Shown here in pieces: positions 1-8,031 of a stretch of DNA of 64,000 bases. A model generated the notes under the pieces. It was not told the DNA's origin, made no database searches, and worked only from the letters and a program-made list of their open reading frames with translations. The position numbers were made by a program, and so were the translations under genes. This DNA comes from Paramesorhizobium deserti. Lineage in GTDB: Bacteria; Pseudomonadota; Alphaproteobacteria; Rhizobiales; Rhizobiaceae. Where the stretch lies: assembly GCF_001558695.1 (NCBI RefSeq), contig NZ_LNTU01000040.1, forward strand, positions 62,001-126,000, written 5' to 3'. Positions within the stretch are counted from its first letter, which is position 1; each line of letters opens with the position of its first letter.

Positions 1-831
1 CATTTCGCCCGTTTTCAGATACTGCATGTTATCAGGTGTATGATCAAAGCCGACCACGCCGACCCTGCCCGTCAGGCCGAGATCCTTCACGGCCTTCGCC
101 GCACCGAAGGGCCCACCGGCGGTAACATAAATCATCGAAATATCGGGATTGGACGTCATCATGTCCTGGGTCAGCGAATAAGCGGCCTCAGCCTTATCCT
201 TGTTCTCGAACGGGCCGACAATTTCGATCTCTGGAAATTCGGTCTTGAGATAATCGATGGCACCATTCATGCGCTGTGTGTGCTGGGTCGCACCGAAATA
301 GCCCGTGATGACGCCCAACTTGCCTTTGCCATTCATCCGCTTGGCGATGTATTCGCCGATCTGCCTGCCGGCCGACGTCGCATCCTGTCCGATAAAGGCC
401 AGACGCTCGGAAGGGGCAGCGCCTTCGGCTATGATGTTGAAGACCGGCACGCCCGCCTCGGTCGCTTCGTTGATAATGCGCGCTGTGCCGTCGAAGATGG
501 GAACGACGACAATGCCGTCATATTTCTTGGCAAGCGCGCCTTCGATCCCGGCCACGACAGCTTCCGCCGAAAGCGTATTGCCGAGGTCGACGAAGTCCAC
601 GGTTGCGTTGGAATTCGAGAGATAGCCGTTCGCAGCGGCCGCGCCCTCCGTGACCGGCGTCCAGAACGGATTGTTCTGGAATGACAGGAACGCAATCTTG
701 ATCGGACCCTTGGTATTTTCCACCGCGGCGATGGTACCGCCTTTCGGCGGCTCGGCTGCGGCGGCGGCAAAGGTGAGGGATATGGCTGCGAGAGCAGCGG
801 ATACCGTCGTCTTAACAGATTTCCAGTTCAT
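1..831 (-). CDS. Ribose-type ABC transporter substrate-binding protein (3' end outside window)
   Basis: Periplasmic sugar-binding protein of the type 1 (Peripla_BP_4) fold, delivering substrate to the permease encoded just upstream. The frame is open from the ATG at 831 to the window edge (277 codons, no stop). A signal peptide is visible (Lys near residue 4, then an Ala/Leu/Ser-rich core ending near AAAAA), followed by IKIAFLSFQNNPFW, the usual first strand and substrate loop of this family. Later stretches such as YDGIVVVPIFDGT and IAFIGQD-like segments fit the same fold. The start is supported by GGAGGAAATATTC just upstream. It is the last visible gene of the minus-strand operon 4950-1, 29 bp after the permease; the ATPase is not visible here. 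The sugar or other substrate cannot be inferred. Confidence 0.9.
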   Translation of the reverse strand, partial: MNWKSVKTTVSAALAAISLTFAAAAAEPPKGGTIAAVENTKGPIKIAFLSFQNNPFWTPVTEGAAAANGYLSNSNATVDFVDLGNTLSAEAVVAGIEGALAKKYDGIVVVPIFDGTARIINEATEAGVPVFNIIAEGAAPSERLAFIGQDATSAGRQIGEYIAKRMNGKGKLGVITGYFGATQHTQRMNGAIDYLKTEFPEIEIVGPFENKDKAEAAYSLTQDMMTSNPDISMIYVTAGGPFGAAKAVKDLGLTGRVGVVGFDHTPDNMQYLKTGEM

Positions 832-860
832 GAATATTTCCTCCCATATGAAATTTCGGA

Positions 861-1814
861 TTAGTCTTCCTCCGCCCCGCGCTGCAGGCCGTCGAGGCCC
901 ACCGCGAAGATGATCACCAGCCCCTTCGTCACCACCTGCCAGTAGGCGGAGATGCCGAGAAGCACGAAGGCATTGTTGAGAAGGGCCATTAGCAAGGCGC
1001 CGATGATGACACCCACGATCGAACCGCGCCCGCCGCTCAACGCCGTACCGCCGAGGATGACGGCGGCGATGACGTCAAGCTCGTAACCCATGCCGAGATT
1101 CGGATCGGCGCTTGCGAGATTTCCCGCCAGGATCAAGCCTCCCAATCCTGCAAGAAACCCCGAGAATGCGAAGACGAACAGACGGGTACGCTTGAGATTG
1201 ACTCCCGCAAGGCTCGCCGCCTTGGGATTGTCGCCGATGGCATAGATCTCCCGCCCTCGCACGGTTTGGCTGGCAAAGATGTGCACGGCAACAGCCAGGA
1301 CAATCATCACGAGAAGCGAAACCGGAATGCCGGCGATCCGTCCGGCACCGACAAATTCGGCGAAGCCGCCGAAGGTGACGGGAATACCGCCCGTCATCAA
1401 AAGCGCCATGCCGCGCGCGACAGATAGCGTGCCAAGCGTAGCGATGAATGGATTGATGCGAAACCGCGTATAAAGCACGCCGTTGACGAGGCCGCAGGCA
1501 AGCCCGGTCAGGAGACCCGCAACCAACCCGACTGTTTCGCTTCCCGTATCGCGCATCAGGACGGCGGCCACGACCGCTGAAAGTCCGATAACCGAGCCAA
1601 CCGAGAGATCAATGCCGCGCGCGATAATTACCAGAGCTTGCCCCAGCGCCACGATGGCGACGACCGATGCCTGGCGGCCGACATTCAACAGGTTGCGTGG
1701 CTCAAGGAAATAATCGCTCGCAAATGAAAGATAAATTGCAACAGCCGCCAGCATGACCAGCACCGAGGCTTCCCGCTGCCGGCCCAATGCCCTGATCGCT
1801 TCTACTCCTCCCAC
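861..1814 (-). CDS. Ribose-type (RbsC-like) ABC transporter permease
   Basis: Inner-membrane permease of the BPD_transp_2 (CUT2) family, 317 residues, a normal length. Around eight to ten hydrophobic segments are visible. The family hallmark GQALVIIARGIDLSVGS lies near residues 58-74, and a second hallmark, AVILGGTALSGGRGS, near residues 250-265, corresponds to the conserved loop of RbsC-like permeases. It sits 11 bp after the enoyl-CoA hydratase gene and 29 bp before the binding-protein gene, so all are probably one transcript. It would pair with the binding protein at 1-831 and with an ATPase outside the window. Transport class is secure; substrate is unknown. Confidence 0.93.
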   Translation of the reverse strand: MGGVEAIRALGRQREASVLVMLAAVAIYLSFASDYFLEPRNLLNVGRQASVVAIVALGQALVIIARGIDLSVGSVIGLSAVVAAVLMRDTGSETVGLVAGLLTGLACGLVNGVLYTRFRINPFIATLGTLSVARGMALLMTGGIPVTFGGFAEFVGAGRIAGIPVSLLVMIVLAVAVHIFASQTVRGREIYAIGDNPKAASLAGVNLKRTRLFVFAFSGFLAGLGGLILAGNLASADPNLGMGYELDVIAAVILGGTALSGGRGSIVGVIIGALLMALLNNAFVLLGISAYWQVVTKGLVIIFAVGLDGLQRGAEED

Positions 1815-1825
1815 ATTTCTCTCCC

Positions 1826-2596
1826 TTAGCGTCGGCGGAAAACCGGCTGTCGTTTTTCTTTGAATGCCGCTCGGCCTTCGGCGGCATCGGACGTAGCGAA
1901 ACAGATGGTCTGAAGATCGCGCTCATATTCGATCGCCTTCTCAAGCGGCATCGAAACGGCTGCCTTCAGGTTGAGCTTGGCCGTCTCCGCGGCGATCGGC
2001 GCACGCGCGGCAATCGTTTCGGCGATAGCCCGTGCCCGAACAAGCAGTTCGCGCTGCGGCACGACTTCGCTCACCAGCCCCCAGGAAAAAGCCTTCTCGG
2101 CCGAGATCGGATCACCGGTCATCAGCATCAGCGCCGCATTGGACGCGCCGATCGAATGTGAGAGATGTGCCGCCATGCCACCACCGCCGATCCAGCCGAG
2201 CTTGATCTCGGGCGCGGCGAACTGGGCGTTCTCCGAGGCCAGCCGGATATCGCAGGACATGGCCGTCTCCAGTCCGCCGCCGAAAGCATAGCCATTGACG
2301 GCACAGATGCTGGGTTTCAGGAGCGCGCGAAACGCATCGCAATAATCCGGCCGGTTACGGAACTCCCATGGGGTTTCATAGCTATCGAGTTCCCGGATAT
2401 CAGAGCCCGCGCAGAAGGCGCGTTCGCCGGCGCCCGTCAGTATGACACAGCGTATCGTATCGCTGTCATTGCATGTCTTCACGGCAGCAACGATGGCGTC
2501 CGCCATCTCGGGCGTCACGGCATTGAGTTTCTGCGGCCGGTTGAGCGTGATGACCGCAATCGCGCCATCGACCTCAAACACAATATCGTCGGTCAT
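1826..2596 (-). CDS. Enoyl-CoA hydratase/isomerase (crotonase) family protein
   Basis: Cytoplasmic crotonase-fold enzyme of 256 residues, expected to hydrate or isomerise an enoyl-CoA. The N-terminal VITLNRPQKLNAVT is typical, as is CAGSDIRE forming part of the oxyanion hole region. Both glutamates used by hydratases are present: one in the GGGLETAM segment (about residue 115) and one in APEIKLG (about residue 135). That favours true hydratase activity over a degenerate paralogue. It lies 9 bp downstream of the signal-less solute-binding protein and in the same operon as a class III CoA-transferase. This pairing recalls CaiB/CaiD of carnitine metabolism, but the operon carries ribose-type transport genes, so carnitine is only one possibility. 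Confidence 0.9.
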   Translation of the reverse strand: MTDDIVFEVDGAIAVITLNRPQKLNAVTPEMADAIVAAVKTCNDSDTIRCVILTGAGERAFCAGSDIRELDSYETPWEFRNRPDYCDAFRALLKPSICAVNGYAFGGGLETAMSCDIRLASENAQFAAPEIKLGWIGGGGMAAHLSHSIGASNAALMLMTGDPISAEKAFSWGLVSEVVPQRELLVRARAIAETIAARAPIAAETAKLNLKAAVSMPLEKAIEYERDLQTICFATSDAAEGRAAFKEKRQPVFRRR

Positions 2597-2605
2597 CTGA
2601 GCCTC

Positions 2606-3754
2606 CTATCGTTCGCCGCCGGTGTCGCGATATCCGCTATAAAGTTTCTGAAGGGTGGAAAGCGTGTCTTTCGCCGCGGCGCGCGTCTCGAAGGCCTGCC
2701 GCAACAGCGCGGAGGCCTTGCCCTGGAAGGCGATGTATCCGTCATGCCGGGGGCGGACATAGGCCGTCTCCAGCGTATTGGCGGTATCGAGGTAGAACCC
2801 GTTCCAGCGGGCATTCACATCAGGATCATGCCATGCTTCGCGGCGGGATGGCTGACCATCATGGGCGGGAATGAACCCGATCTGCGCCTTTGTACTCATC
2901 AACCACAGCAGATGATTCCTGAGCGCCGGCGTCACCTCGCATCGCCTGGAAATGCCGATGCCTGTTCCGCCAAGCGTCGAACCCGGACGACCTCCCACAA
3001 CAGCGCGAGGCGCATTGTGGAATGCGATAGGATGACCGTCGGATGGCACCGCATAATTCACATAGCCATAGATGAGCGGGCACATGAGGACGTCATCGTG
3101 TTGCGCCATATGGCCCAGAATGCCGATCGGATTCATGTCGCGAACCGCCGCCGGGCTGCGCGCCGCAAGATCGAGCATCAATTCATAGACTTTCTCACCC
3201 ATTCTTTCGGAAACGAGCACATCCGGATCGGCTTCGGCGGGCGGCTCACCGAACGCGGCGGCGATGGACAGGAAGGAAAGGATGGCGTGAGGCCCGGCAA
3301 GCGACAAAGCCACCTTGCCTGTTTCCTTCGACAGCCTTGTAACCTCATCCCATGTCACGGGCACGGGTGCGGCCAGAAGATCGGCGCGCAGTGCCATGAC
3401 CTGCGTGGCTGCATCGAGCGGCAGTGCCCAGTGAGCGCCGCCGAAACGATAGCTCGCAAGTGAGGGCCCGATACTGTCGGCTTCGAGTTCTGCTACGCTC
3501 TCCTGTCCAAACACCTCTTCAAGGGGCCGGAGGCATGCCGACTTAACCGCCTCGCCGACATGCGGATGATCGAGCACCACCAGATCGTAGCGTCCGCAGA
3601 GGTCGGCGATCGGATGACTTTCGAAGCCCTCGAGCGGCTGCCTGTCCCATTCGATGGCGATGCCCGCTTCGGCAAGGGCGGGAAGCCCGGCGGCGGCAAC
3701 CAGCGCGTTGTATCCACGCGGGTGATCCCAGGTCAGGGCCTTGTAGCGCTTCAT
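2606..3754 (-). CDS. Solute-binding-protein-like protein without a signal peptide
   Basis: 382-residue protein resembling family 1 extracellular solute-binding proteins: WALPLDAATQVMALRADLL and a TWDEVTRLSKETG motif are typical of sugar-binding SBPs. The N-terminus is MKRYKALTWDHPRGYNAL, hydrophilic and with no signal peptide or lipobox, so the protein is predicted to stay in the cytoplasm. No alternative upstream start would add one, because the gene begins 2 bp after the CoA-transferase stop. It sits between the CoA-transferase and the enoyl-CoA hydratase in one operon. It may bind the pathway substrate or a CoA-ester intermediate inside the cell, or be an enzyme with an SBP fold. Family assignment is moderately secure; role is unknown. 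Confidence 0.75.
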   Translation of the reverse strand: MKRYKALTWDHPRGYNALVAAAGLPALAEAGIAIEWDRQPLEGFESHPIADLCGRYDLVVLDHPHVGEAVKSACLRPLEEVFGQESVAELEADSIGPSLASYRFGGAHWALPLDAATQVMALRADLLAAPVPVTWDEVTRLSKETGKVALSLAGPHAILSFLSIAAAFGEPPAEADPDVLVSERMGEKVYELMLDLAARSPAAVRDMNPIGILGHMAQHDDVLMCPLIYGYVNYAVPSDGHPIAFHNAPRAVVGGRPGSTLGGTGIGISRRCEVTPALRNHLLWLMSTKAQIGFIPAHDGQPSRREAWHDPDVNARWNGFYLDTANTLETAYVRPRHDGYIAFQGKASALLRQAFETRAAAKDTLSTLQKLYSGYRDTGGER

Positions 3755-3756
3755 GA

Positions 3757-4950
3757 TCAGGAGGCCCCAAGGGCGATCGCGCCCGACTTCGCCAGCGCCT
3801 CGATCCTGCCCGCATCATATCCCGCCTCCTCCAGCACCTCGCGCGTATGCTGGCCGGTCAGGGGCGCGCCCCGATCGACCGTCGATGGCGTTTTGGAGAA
3901 TTTGATCGGAAAGCCTGGCGTCTTCACCCGTCCTTCCGTCGGATGATCGTATTCGACGAAAGTGCCGTTGTGCCTGATCTGCTCGTCCTCGACCAGATCG
4001 GCATAGCCATAGACCGGGCCGCACCAGATATCCACGGCACGCAGAAGCGCAAGCCATTCCGCGGACGTCCTGGTCTTCAGCTTCTCACGGGTCTTGGCGA
4101 AAATCTCGTCACGCCGCGTCCAGGTGTCGACATCGTCGACCATGGTCAGGAAGCTTTCTTCACCGATCACTTCGCCAAGCGTCTTCAGTTTCGGAAAGGC
4201 GATGATGATAAAGCCGTCGCTGGTGGCAAAGGCGCCATAGGGAGCGCGGATATAGACATGCGCATGCGGTTCGGCCGAACGCGTCTGCGGCTTACCGCCG
4301 ACGGTGAAGACCGACAGTTCCTGCATCTGAATGGTGGTGATTGCATCGAACATGTTCACCTGGACGAGTTGCCCCTCGCCCGTCCGCTCGCGATGCAGGA
4401 GGGCGGCCAGCGCGCCCTCGAAAGCGTTATAGGCCGTGACCGCATCAACCAGATATTGGCCGGCGGCCGTCGGCGGTTCGCCCTCGCGCCCAGCCGATAG
4501 CATCGCACCGGACATGCCCTGCAATACGAGGTCCTGTCCCGGACGGTCGACATAGGGGCCATCTTCACCATAGCCGGAGATGGAGACATAGATCAGCCGC
4601 GGATTGATTGCGGAGAGCGTTTCGTAGTCGACGCCCAGCCTTTTCGCGACACCGGGACGATAGTTTTGAAGAAATATGTCAGCGGACTTCACGAGGTCGA
4701 TCAGTACCTCCTTGCCGCCAGGTGATTTCAGATCGACCGCCAGGGACCGCTTGTTGCGATTGAGCGAGAGGAAGGACACATTGATTTGCTTGCCCTCCGC
4801 ACCGCCGGCGGCAACGTGGCGCTGCCATTCGCCGGCGGTAGGCTCCACCTTCACCACATCGGCGCCAAGATCACCCAGTCTCTGCGCTGCGAACGGGCCC
4901 GCCATTGCGATCGAACAATCCAGCACGCGATAGCCCGACAATATTCCCAT
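3757..4950 (-). CDS. Class III CoA-transferase (CaiB/BaiF family)
   Basis: 397-residue cytoplasmic enzyme that moves CoA between carboxylic acids. Family features are the N-terminal LDCSIAMAGPFAAQRLGDLGA block, VDLKSPGGKE, and Asp169 in the QYLVDAVTAY segment, which aligns with the catalytic aspartate of formyl-CoA transferase. Length is normal. The start ATG is preceded by GAGAGGAATTGCGCA. It is the first gene of the minus-strand operon 4950-1 and faces the transporter operon at 5172 across a region with two LacI-type operators. The downstream hydratase suggests activation of an acid to a CoA thioester followed by hydration. The acid is unknown; a carnitine-like or sugar-acid substrate would both fit. 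Confidence 0.9.
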   Translation of the reverse strand: MGILSGYRVLDCSIAMAGPFAAQRLGDLGADVVKVEPTAGEWQRHVAAGGAEGKQINVSFLSLNRNKRSLAVDLKSPGGKEVLIDLVKSADIFLQNYRPGVAKRLGVDYETLSAINPRLIYVSISGYGEDGPYVDRPGQDLVLQGMSGAMLSAGREGEPPTAAGQYLVDAVTAYNAFEGALAALLHRERTGEGQLVQVNMFDAITTIQMQELSVFTVGGKPQTRSAEPHAHVYIRAPYGAFATSDGFIIIAFPKLKTLGEVIGEESFLTMVDDVDTWTRRDEIFAKTREKLKTRTSAEWLALLRAVDIWCGPVYGYADLVEDEQIRHNGTFVEYDHPTEGRVKTPGFPIKFSKTPSTVDRGAPLTGQHTREVLEEAGYDAGRIEALAKSGAIALGAS

Positions 4951-5018
4951 TGCGCAATTCCTCTCATGCGATGTCTTTCGTCGGCCGGACAGTACGCAAA
5001 GTTTTACGTTTGTCTAGA

Positions 5019-5030
5019 GTGAGCGCTAAC
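5019..5030. promoter_or_regulatory. LacI-family operator, left copy
   Basis: GTGAGCGCTAAC has the central AGCGCT palindrome usual for LacI-family operators. It is the exact reverse complement of the copy at 5076-5087, 57 bp away centre to centre. It lies on the side of the minus-strand operon beginning at 4950. A likely binder is the LacI-family protein at 11198-12244, but this is inference from location. Confidence 0.7.
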
Positions 5031-5060
5031 ATTTTTCATGAAATTTTTAATCCATGGCCA

Positions 5061-5090
5061 TTGACAGGAGGATGCGTTAGCGCTCACATT
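5061..5090 (+). promoter_or_regulatory. Candidate promoter of the 5172-11097 operon, overlapped by an operator
   Basis: TTGACA at 5061-5066 is a perfect -35 box. With an 18-bp spacer the hexamer CACATT (5085-5090) is a weak candidate -10 box. The right LacI operator (5076-5087) covers the spacer and -10, which is the arrangement expected for repression. The downstream gene starts at 5172. The -10 assignment is tentative. Confidence 0.55.
5076..5087. promoter_or_regulatory. LacI-family operator, right copy
   Basis: GTTAGCGCTCAC is the exact reverse complement of the left copy. It overlaps the candidate -10 region of the plus-strand operon. Two operators 57 bp apart between divergent operons could allow coordinated repression of both. 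Confidence 0.7.
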
Positions 5091-5171
5091 TTTTATTGAC
5101 CGACCTTCCGGAAATGAATAACAAATTTATGGGTGAAGGCAGCGGAAGGTCGCTGTGGAGGAGGAAATCAT

Positions 5172-6368
5172 ATGTCGAAACGTTGTTCAGGCGCCCGCTT
5201 GAAGGCGCTTGCTGTTGCATTGCTGGTCCTGCCAGCGGTGCAGGCACAAGCACAGGATCGTGCAGAGCTCATCGGCGCACTGCCAGAGAAGCTTCAGGCA
5301 CTTTATACCGATGCCATCGAAGTCGGTCCGTCCATGTATTCGGATTTCAAGGCACCAGCCAAACCCTGGCGCTGGTGCCATTCCGAATCCTATATGGGCA
5401 ATCCCTGGCGCGTCACATTCAATGATGAACTCAAGCGCCTGGTCGAGGGTGCGAAATCGGCGGGCGACGTCTCGGAATTCGTCGTCTCGGATTCCAACGG
5501 CGACGTCACCCAGCAGATATCGCAGATCCGCGCCTTTATCGAACAGGGCTGCTCGGTCATCACAACGATCGCCGGATCATCGACGGCTCTCAATGCCGTT
5601 ATCGAGGACGCCTACAAGGCGGGCATTCCGGTCATCACCAGTGCGGGCGCTGTTACCACACCCTATGCCATCAATGTGATGCACAACCAGAACCTCTGGG
5701 GCTACCAGATGGGCGAAGGCATCGCCGAAAACCTGCCCGATGGCGGAACGATCCTTCAGGTCGAAGGCATTTCCGGCCATCCGTTGGTCCAGCAGGAAAA
5801 TGCAGGCCTCGAAAAGGCGGTTGCCGAAGCCGGAAATCTGACCATCGCTCGCAAGGTCAGCGGCGAATGGACCGGCACGACAACGAAATCGTCCGTGCTC
5901 CAAGCGCTTGCGACGACCCCACAGCAGATCGATGCCGTCTGGTCCACCGGCAGCGAAGCCCGCTTCATCGCCGAGGCCTTCCAGCAGGCAGGCCGCCCTT
6001 TGCCGCTGATCACGGCCTCGATCTCCGGTGATGCACTGGGCTTCTGGCATGCGAACCAGGACAATTTCAAATTCTATGGTGGGGAAGTCTCTCCACACGT
6101 CGCAGCACAAAATGCATTCCGCGTGGCTTTGCGCATTCTCGAAGGCCAGAAGCCACTCATCAATACAATTATCGCGCCGATGCCAACTATCACGCAGATC
6201 GATCTACCCACCTGGTACAAGGACTGCATGAAGCCGGACTCCGCCGCTATTTTTCCCGTTCCGCCAACGGACCCTTTCCCTGAGGAGCTGCTGAACGGCT
6301 ATTTCTCGAATGGCGCGGCGACACCGCTCTATGATTTCTCAAAGGTGCCGGCTTCCTGCGCCGATTGA
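5172..6368 (+). CDS. Ribose-type ABC transporter substrate-binding protein
   Basis: Exported sugar-type binding protein, 398 residues, type 1 periplasmic fold. A signal peptide is clear: positively charged start (SKRCSGARLK), Leu/Ala-rich core and an AQAQA cleavage site near residue 26. The mature part has EFVVSDSNGDVTQQISQI and SVITTIAGSSTALN, typical of the CUT2 binding-protein family, and four cysteines. The ATG at 5172 follows GGAGGAAATCAT; an in-frame upstream extension to 5133 has no comparable ribosome site. It is the first gene of the operon with a split ATPase (6441, 7270) and two permeases (8028, 9008). A hairpin at 6377-6411 separates it from the ATPase genes and may let it be expressed at a higher level. 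Confidence 0.92.
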   Translation: MSKRCSGARLKALAVALLVLPAVQAQAQDRAELIGALPEKLQALYTDAIEVGPSMYSDFKAPAKPWRWCHSESYMGNPWRVTFNDELKRLVEGAKSAGDVSEFVVSDSNGDVTQQISQIRAFIEQGCSVITTIAGSSTALNAVIEDAYKAGIPVITSAGAVTTPYAINVMHNQNLWGYQMGEGIAENLPDGGTILQVEGISGHPLVQQENAGLEKAVAEAGNLTIARKVSGEWTGTTTKSSVLQALATTPQQIDAVWSTGSEARFIAEAFQQAGRPLPLITASISGDALGFWHANQDNFKFYGGEVSPHVAAQNAFRVALRILEGQKPLINTIIAPMPTITQIDLPTWYKDCMKPDSAAIFPVPPTDPFPEELLNGYFSNGAATPLYDFSKVPASCAD

Positions 6369-6376
6369 TCGCGCTT

Positions 6377-6411
6377 GCACGGTCATGGCCGGAATCCGGC
6401 GATGCCCGTGC
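6377..6411 (+). repeat. Intercistronic hairpin between binding-protein and ATPase genes
   Basis: GCACGG (6377-6382) pairs with CCGTGC (6406-6411), CAT (6384-6386) with ATG (6402-6404), and GCCGG (6388-6392) with CCGGC (6396-6400) around an AAT loop. Only two mismatches interrupt the stem and there is no T-run. A stem of this kind after a binding-protein gene typically protects its mRNA and limits read-through to transporter genes. Confidence 0.65.
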
Positions 6412-6440
6412 AGCGACGGCATTGAAAGACACTGAACATC

Positions 6441-7280
6441 ATGCTTGAGACGGCCAAACAGCGTACCCATTCAAGCAACCCGCCATCGCGCATTCACCAG
6501 GCGCTGCAGTCGGCTTGCGGCGGCAATGTCAGGCAGGCATCGCCCGTCACATCGCTCGTCATTGAGAATGTCGGCAAGCGCTATGGCGAAACTGTCGCGC
6601 TTGCCGACGCGACCCTGAATTTCCGGCCCGGCATCCACACCATTCTCGGCGAAAACGGATCCGGCAAGAGCACCATGCTGAAGGTCCTGTCCGGCGTGAT
6701 CGCTCCCTCGGAGGGACGGATGGTGCTCGACGGGCGGACCATTTCCGCTTCCTCGCCGCGCGACATGCAGGATCTCGGTGTTTCGACAGTCTTCCAGGAA
6801 GTGTTGATCGCGCCGCATCGCGCTGTCCTCGACAATATTTTTCTCGGCTATGACGGCTTCTTCCGAAGATCACTCGACAGGGCTCGGCGGCGAACTGCCG
6901 CAGAAGGCCTTCTTGCCCTTCTCAGCCGGTTCCCGATCGATCTCGATGTCCCGGCCGGCACCCTCGCACTGGCGGCGCAGCAGCTTGTGGTGATCGCCCG
7001 GGCCTTCATACGCCTGCCCTCGATCCTGCTGCTGGACGAGGCAACGGCGGCGCTCGACTATGCCGACCGCGATCTCGTATTCGAAGCCGTCGAGGATTAT
7101 GCCGGGGCCGGCAATATCGTCATCTTCATCTCGCACCGCATGGAAGAGGTCAAACGGCTTTCCGACCGCGTCACCGTGCTGCGCAGTGGCCGGATCATCG
7201 AAACGATCGAGCGTGACGGCATTACCAGTCAGAGGCTGCTCGATCTCATGGCGCCGGAGGCGCATATCCATGTCGAGTGA
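6441..7280 (+). CDS. Sugar ABC transporter ATPase, first nucleotide-binding half (split RbsA-like)
   Basis: 279-residue ATPase corresponding to the first half of RbsA/MglA-type proteins, which normally are about 500 residues with two domains. Visible motifs are Walker A GENGSGKST (residues 70-78), Q-loop Gln119, Walker B ILLLDE (195-200) and the H-loop in IFISHRM. The signature LALAAQQ (175-181) is degenerate, as often seen in the first domain of this family. About 38 extra residues precede the ATPase core, so the start codon is uncertain; the ATG at 6441 has only a weak upstream GAAAGA. The stop overlaps the start of the second-half gene by 11 bp. The two proteins probably assemble on permeases 8028 and 9008. 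Confidence 0.85.
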   Translation: MLETAKQRTHSSNPPSRIHQALQSACGGNVRQASPVTSLVIENVGKRYGETVALADATLNFRPGIHTILGENGSGKSTMLKVLSGVIAPSEGRMVLDGRTISASSPRDMQDLGVSTVFQEVLIAPHRAVLDNIFLGYDGFFRRSLDRARRRTAAEGLLALLSRFPIDLDVPAGTLALAAQQLVVIARAFIRLPSILLLDEATAALDYADRDLVFEAVEDYAGAGNIVIFISHRMEEVKRLSDRVTVLRSGRIIETIERDGITSQRLLDLMAPEAHIHVE

Positions 7281-8031
7281 CGCCGTCATCCTGCAATACG
7301 AAAACCTTACACTGGCGGCGGGGCGTACCCCAGTCTCAGGCATGTTGCGTGCCGGCGAGATCAAAGGCCTTGCCGGGCTCGAAGGTCATGGGCAGGAGCA
7401 GTTCCTGCTGGCACTGGCGGGCTTCGACCAGCCACAAGGCGGCACGGTCCGCATCAGGACGGCCGGCGAGGATTTTGCGGATTATTCCAGCCATCATGCC
7501 GCCGCGCGTCACGGCGTCGTTTATCTGCCGCGCGACCGGCGCTCGACCGGCATTTTCCCGGTTCTTTCCGTTCTCGACAATTTCGGCATTCCTTCCATGC
7601 CGCGCTTCTCGCTCGCCGGTATTCTCAACCGTGGAAGGCAGAAGGAAGCGCTCGCCGCCTATACGGATTTCCTTTCGATCCGCTATCCCTCGATGACGGC
7701 TCCCATCTCGGCGCTTAGCGGCGGCAACCAGCAGAAGGTCCTGCTTGCCCGGCTGCTTGCCCTCGAACCGCGGGTAATGCTGCTCAATGATCCGACCCGG
7801 GGCGTCGATCTCAACACCCGGCTGAAATTCTATGAGGCCTTTCGCCAGCTTGCCCGCGACAAGGGCATCGCGCTCGTCATCCTGTCGAGTGAGATCGAGG
7901 AGATCCTGCAGATCTGCGATACGGTATCGATCTTTCGCGATTTCGAGCGCACAGAAGTGATCGAAAAGGAAGCCATGACCATGAGCCGTGTCATCGCCGC
8001 CATGTTCGGCCAAAACGAGGTGGCCCTATGA
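7270..8031 (+). CDS. Sugar ABC transporter ATPase, second nucleotide-binding half (split RbsA-like)
   Basis: 253-residue protein equivalent to the C-terminal half of RbsA-type ATPases. It begins MSSDAVILQYENLTL, like the start of the second domain. At the Walker A position it has GLEGHGQEQ (about residues 36-44) with no GKS/T, as expected for this half, while LSGGNQQKV and MLLNDPTRGVD (signature and Walker B) are intact. The ATG at 7270 overlaps the previous stop by 11 bp in another frame, pointing to translational coupling. The last codons overlap the next permease by ATGA. The halves break at the natural domain border, so this looks like a genuine two-gene ATPase, although an ancestral frameshift cannot be excluded. 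Confidence 0.87.
   Translation: MSSDAVILQYENLTLAAGRTPVSGMLRAGEIKGLAGLEGHGQEQFLLALAGFDQPQGGTVRIRTAGEDFADYSSHHAAARHGVVYLPRDRRSTGIFPVLSVLDNFGIPSMPRFSLAGILNRGRQKEALAAYTDFLSIRYPSMTAPISALSGGNQQKVLLARLLALEPRVMLLNDPTRGVDLNTRLKFYEAFRQLARDKGIALVILSSEIEEILQICDTVSIFRDFERTEVIEKEAMTMSRVIAAMFGQNEVAL

Noticed and set aside
2165-3463. Plus-strand open frame of 432 codons
   Set aside because: It is antisense to the crotonase and SBP-like genes. It has no domain pattern and no plausible ribosome site.
6441-8031. Split ATPase as a simple sequencing frameshift
   Set aside because: The break is at the natural domain border and the second gene has its own plausible start; kept as two genes, with the frameshift option noted.
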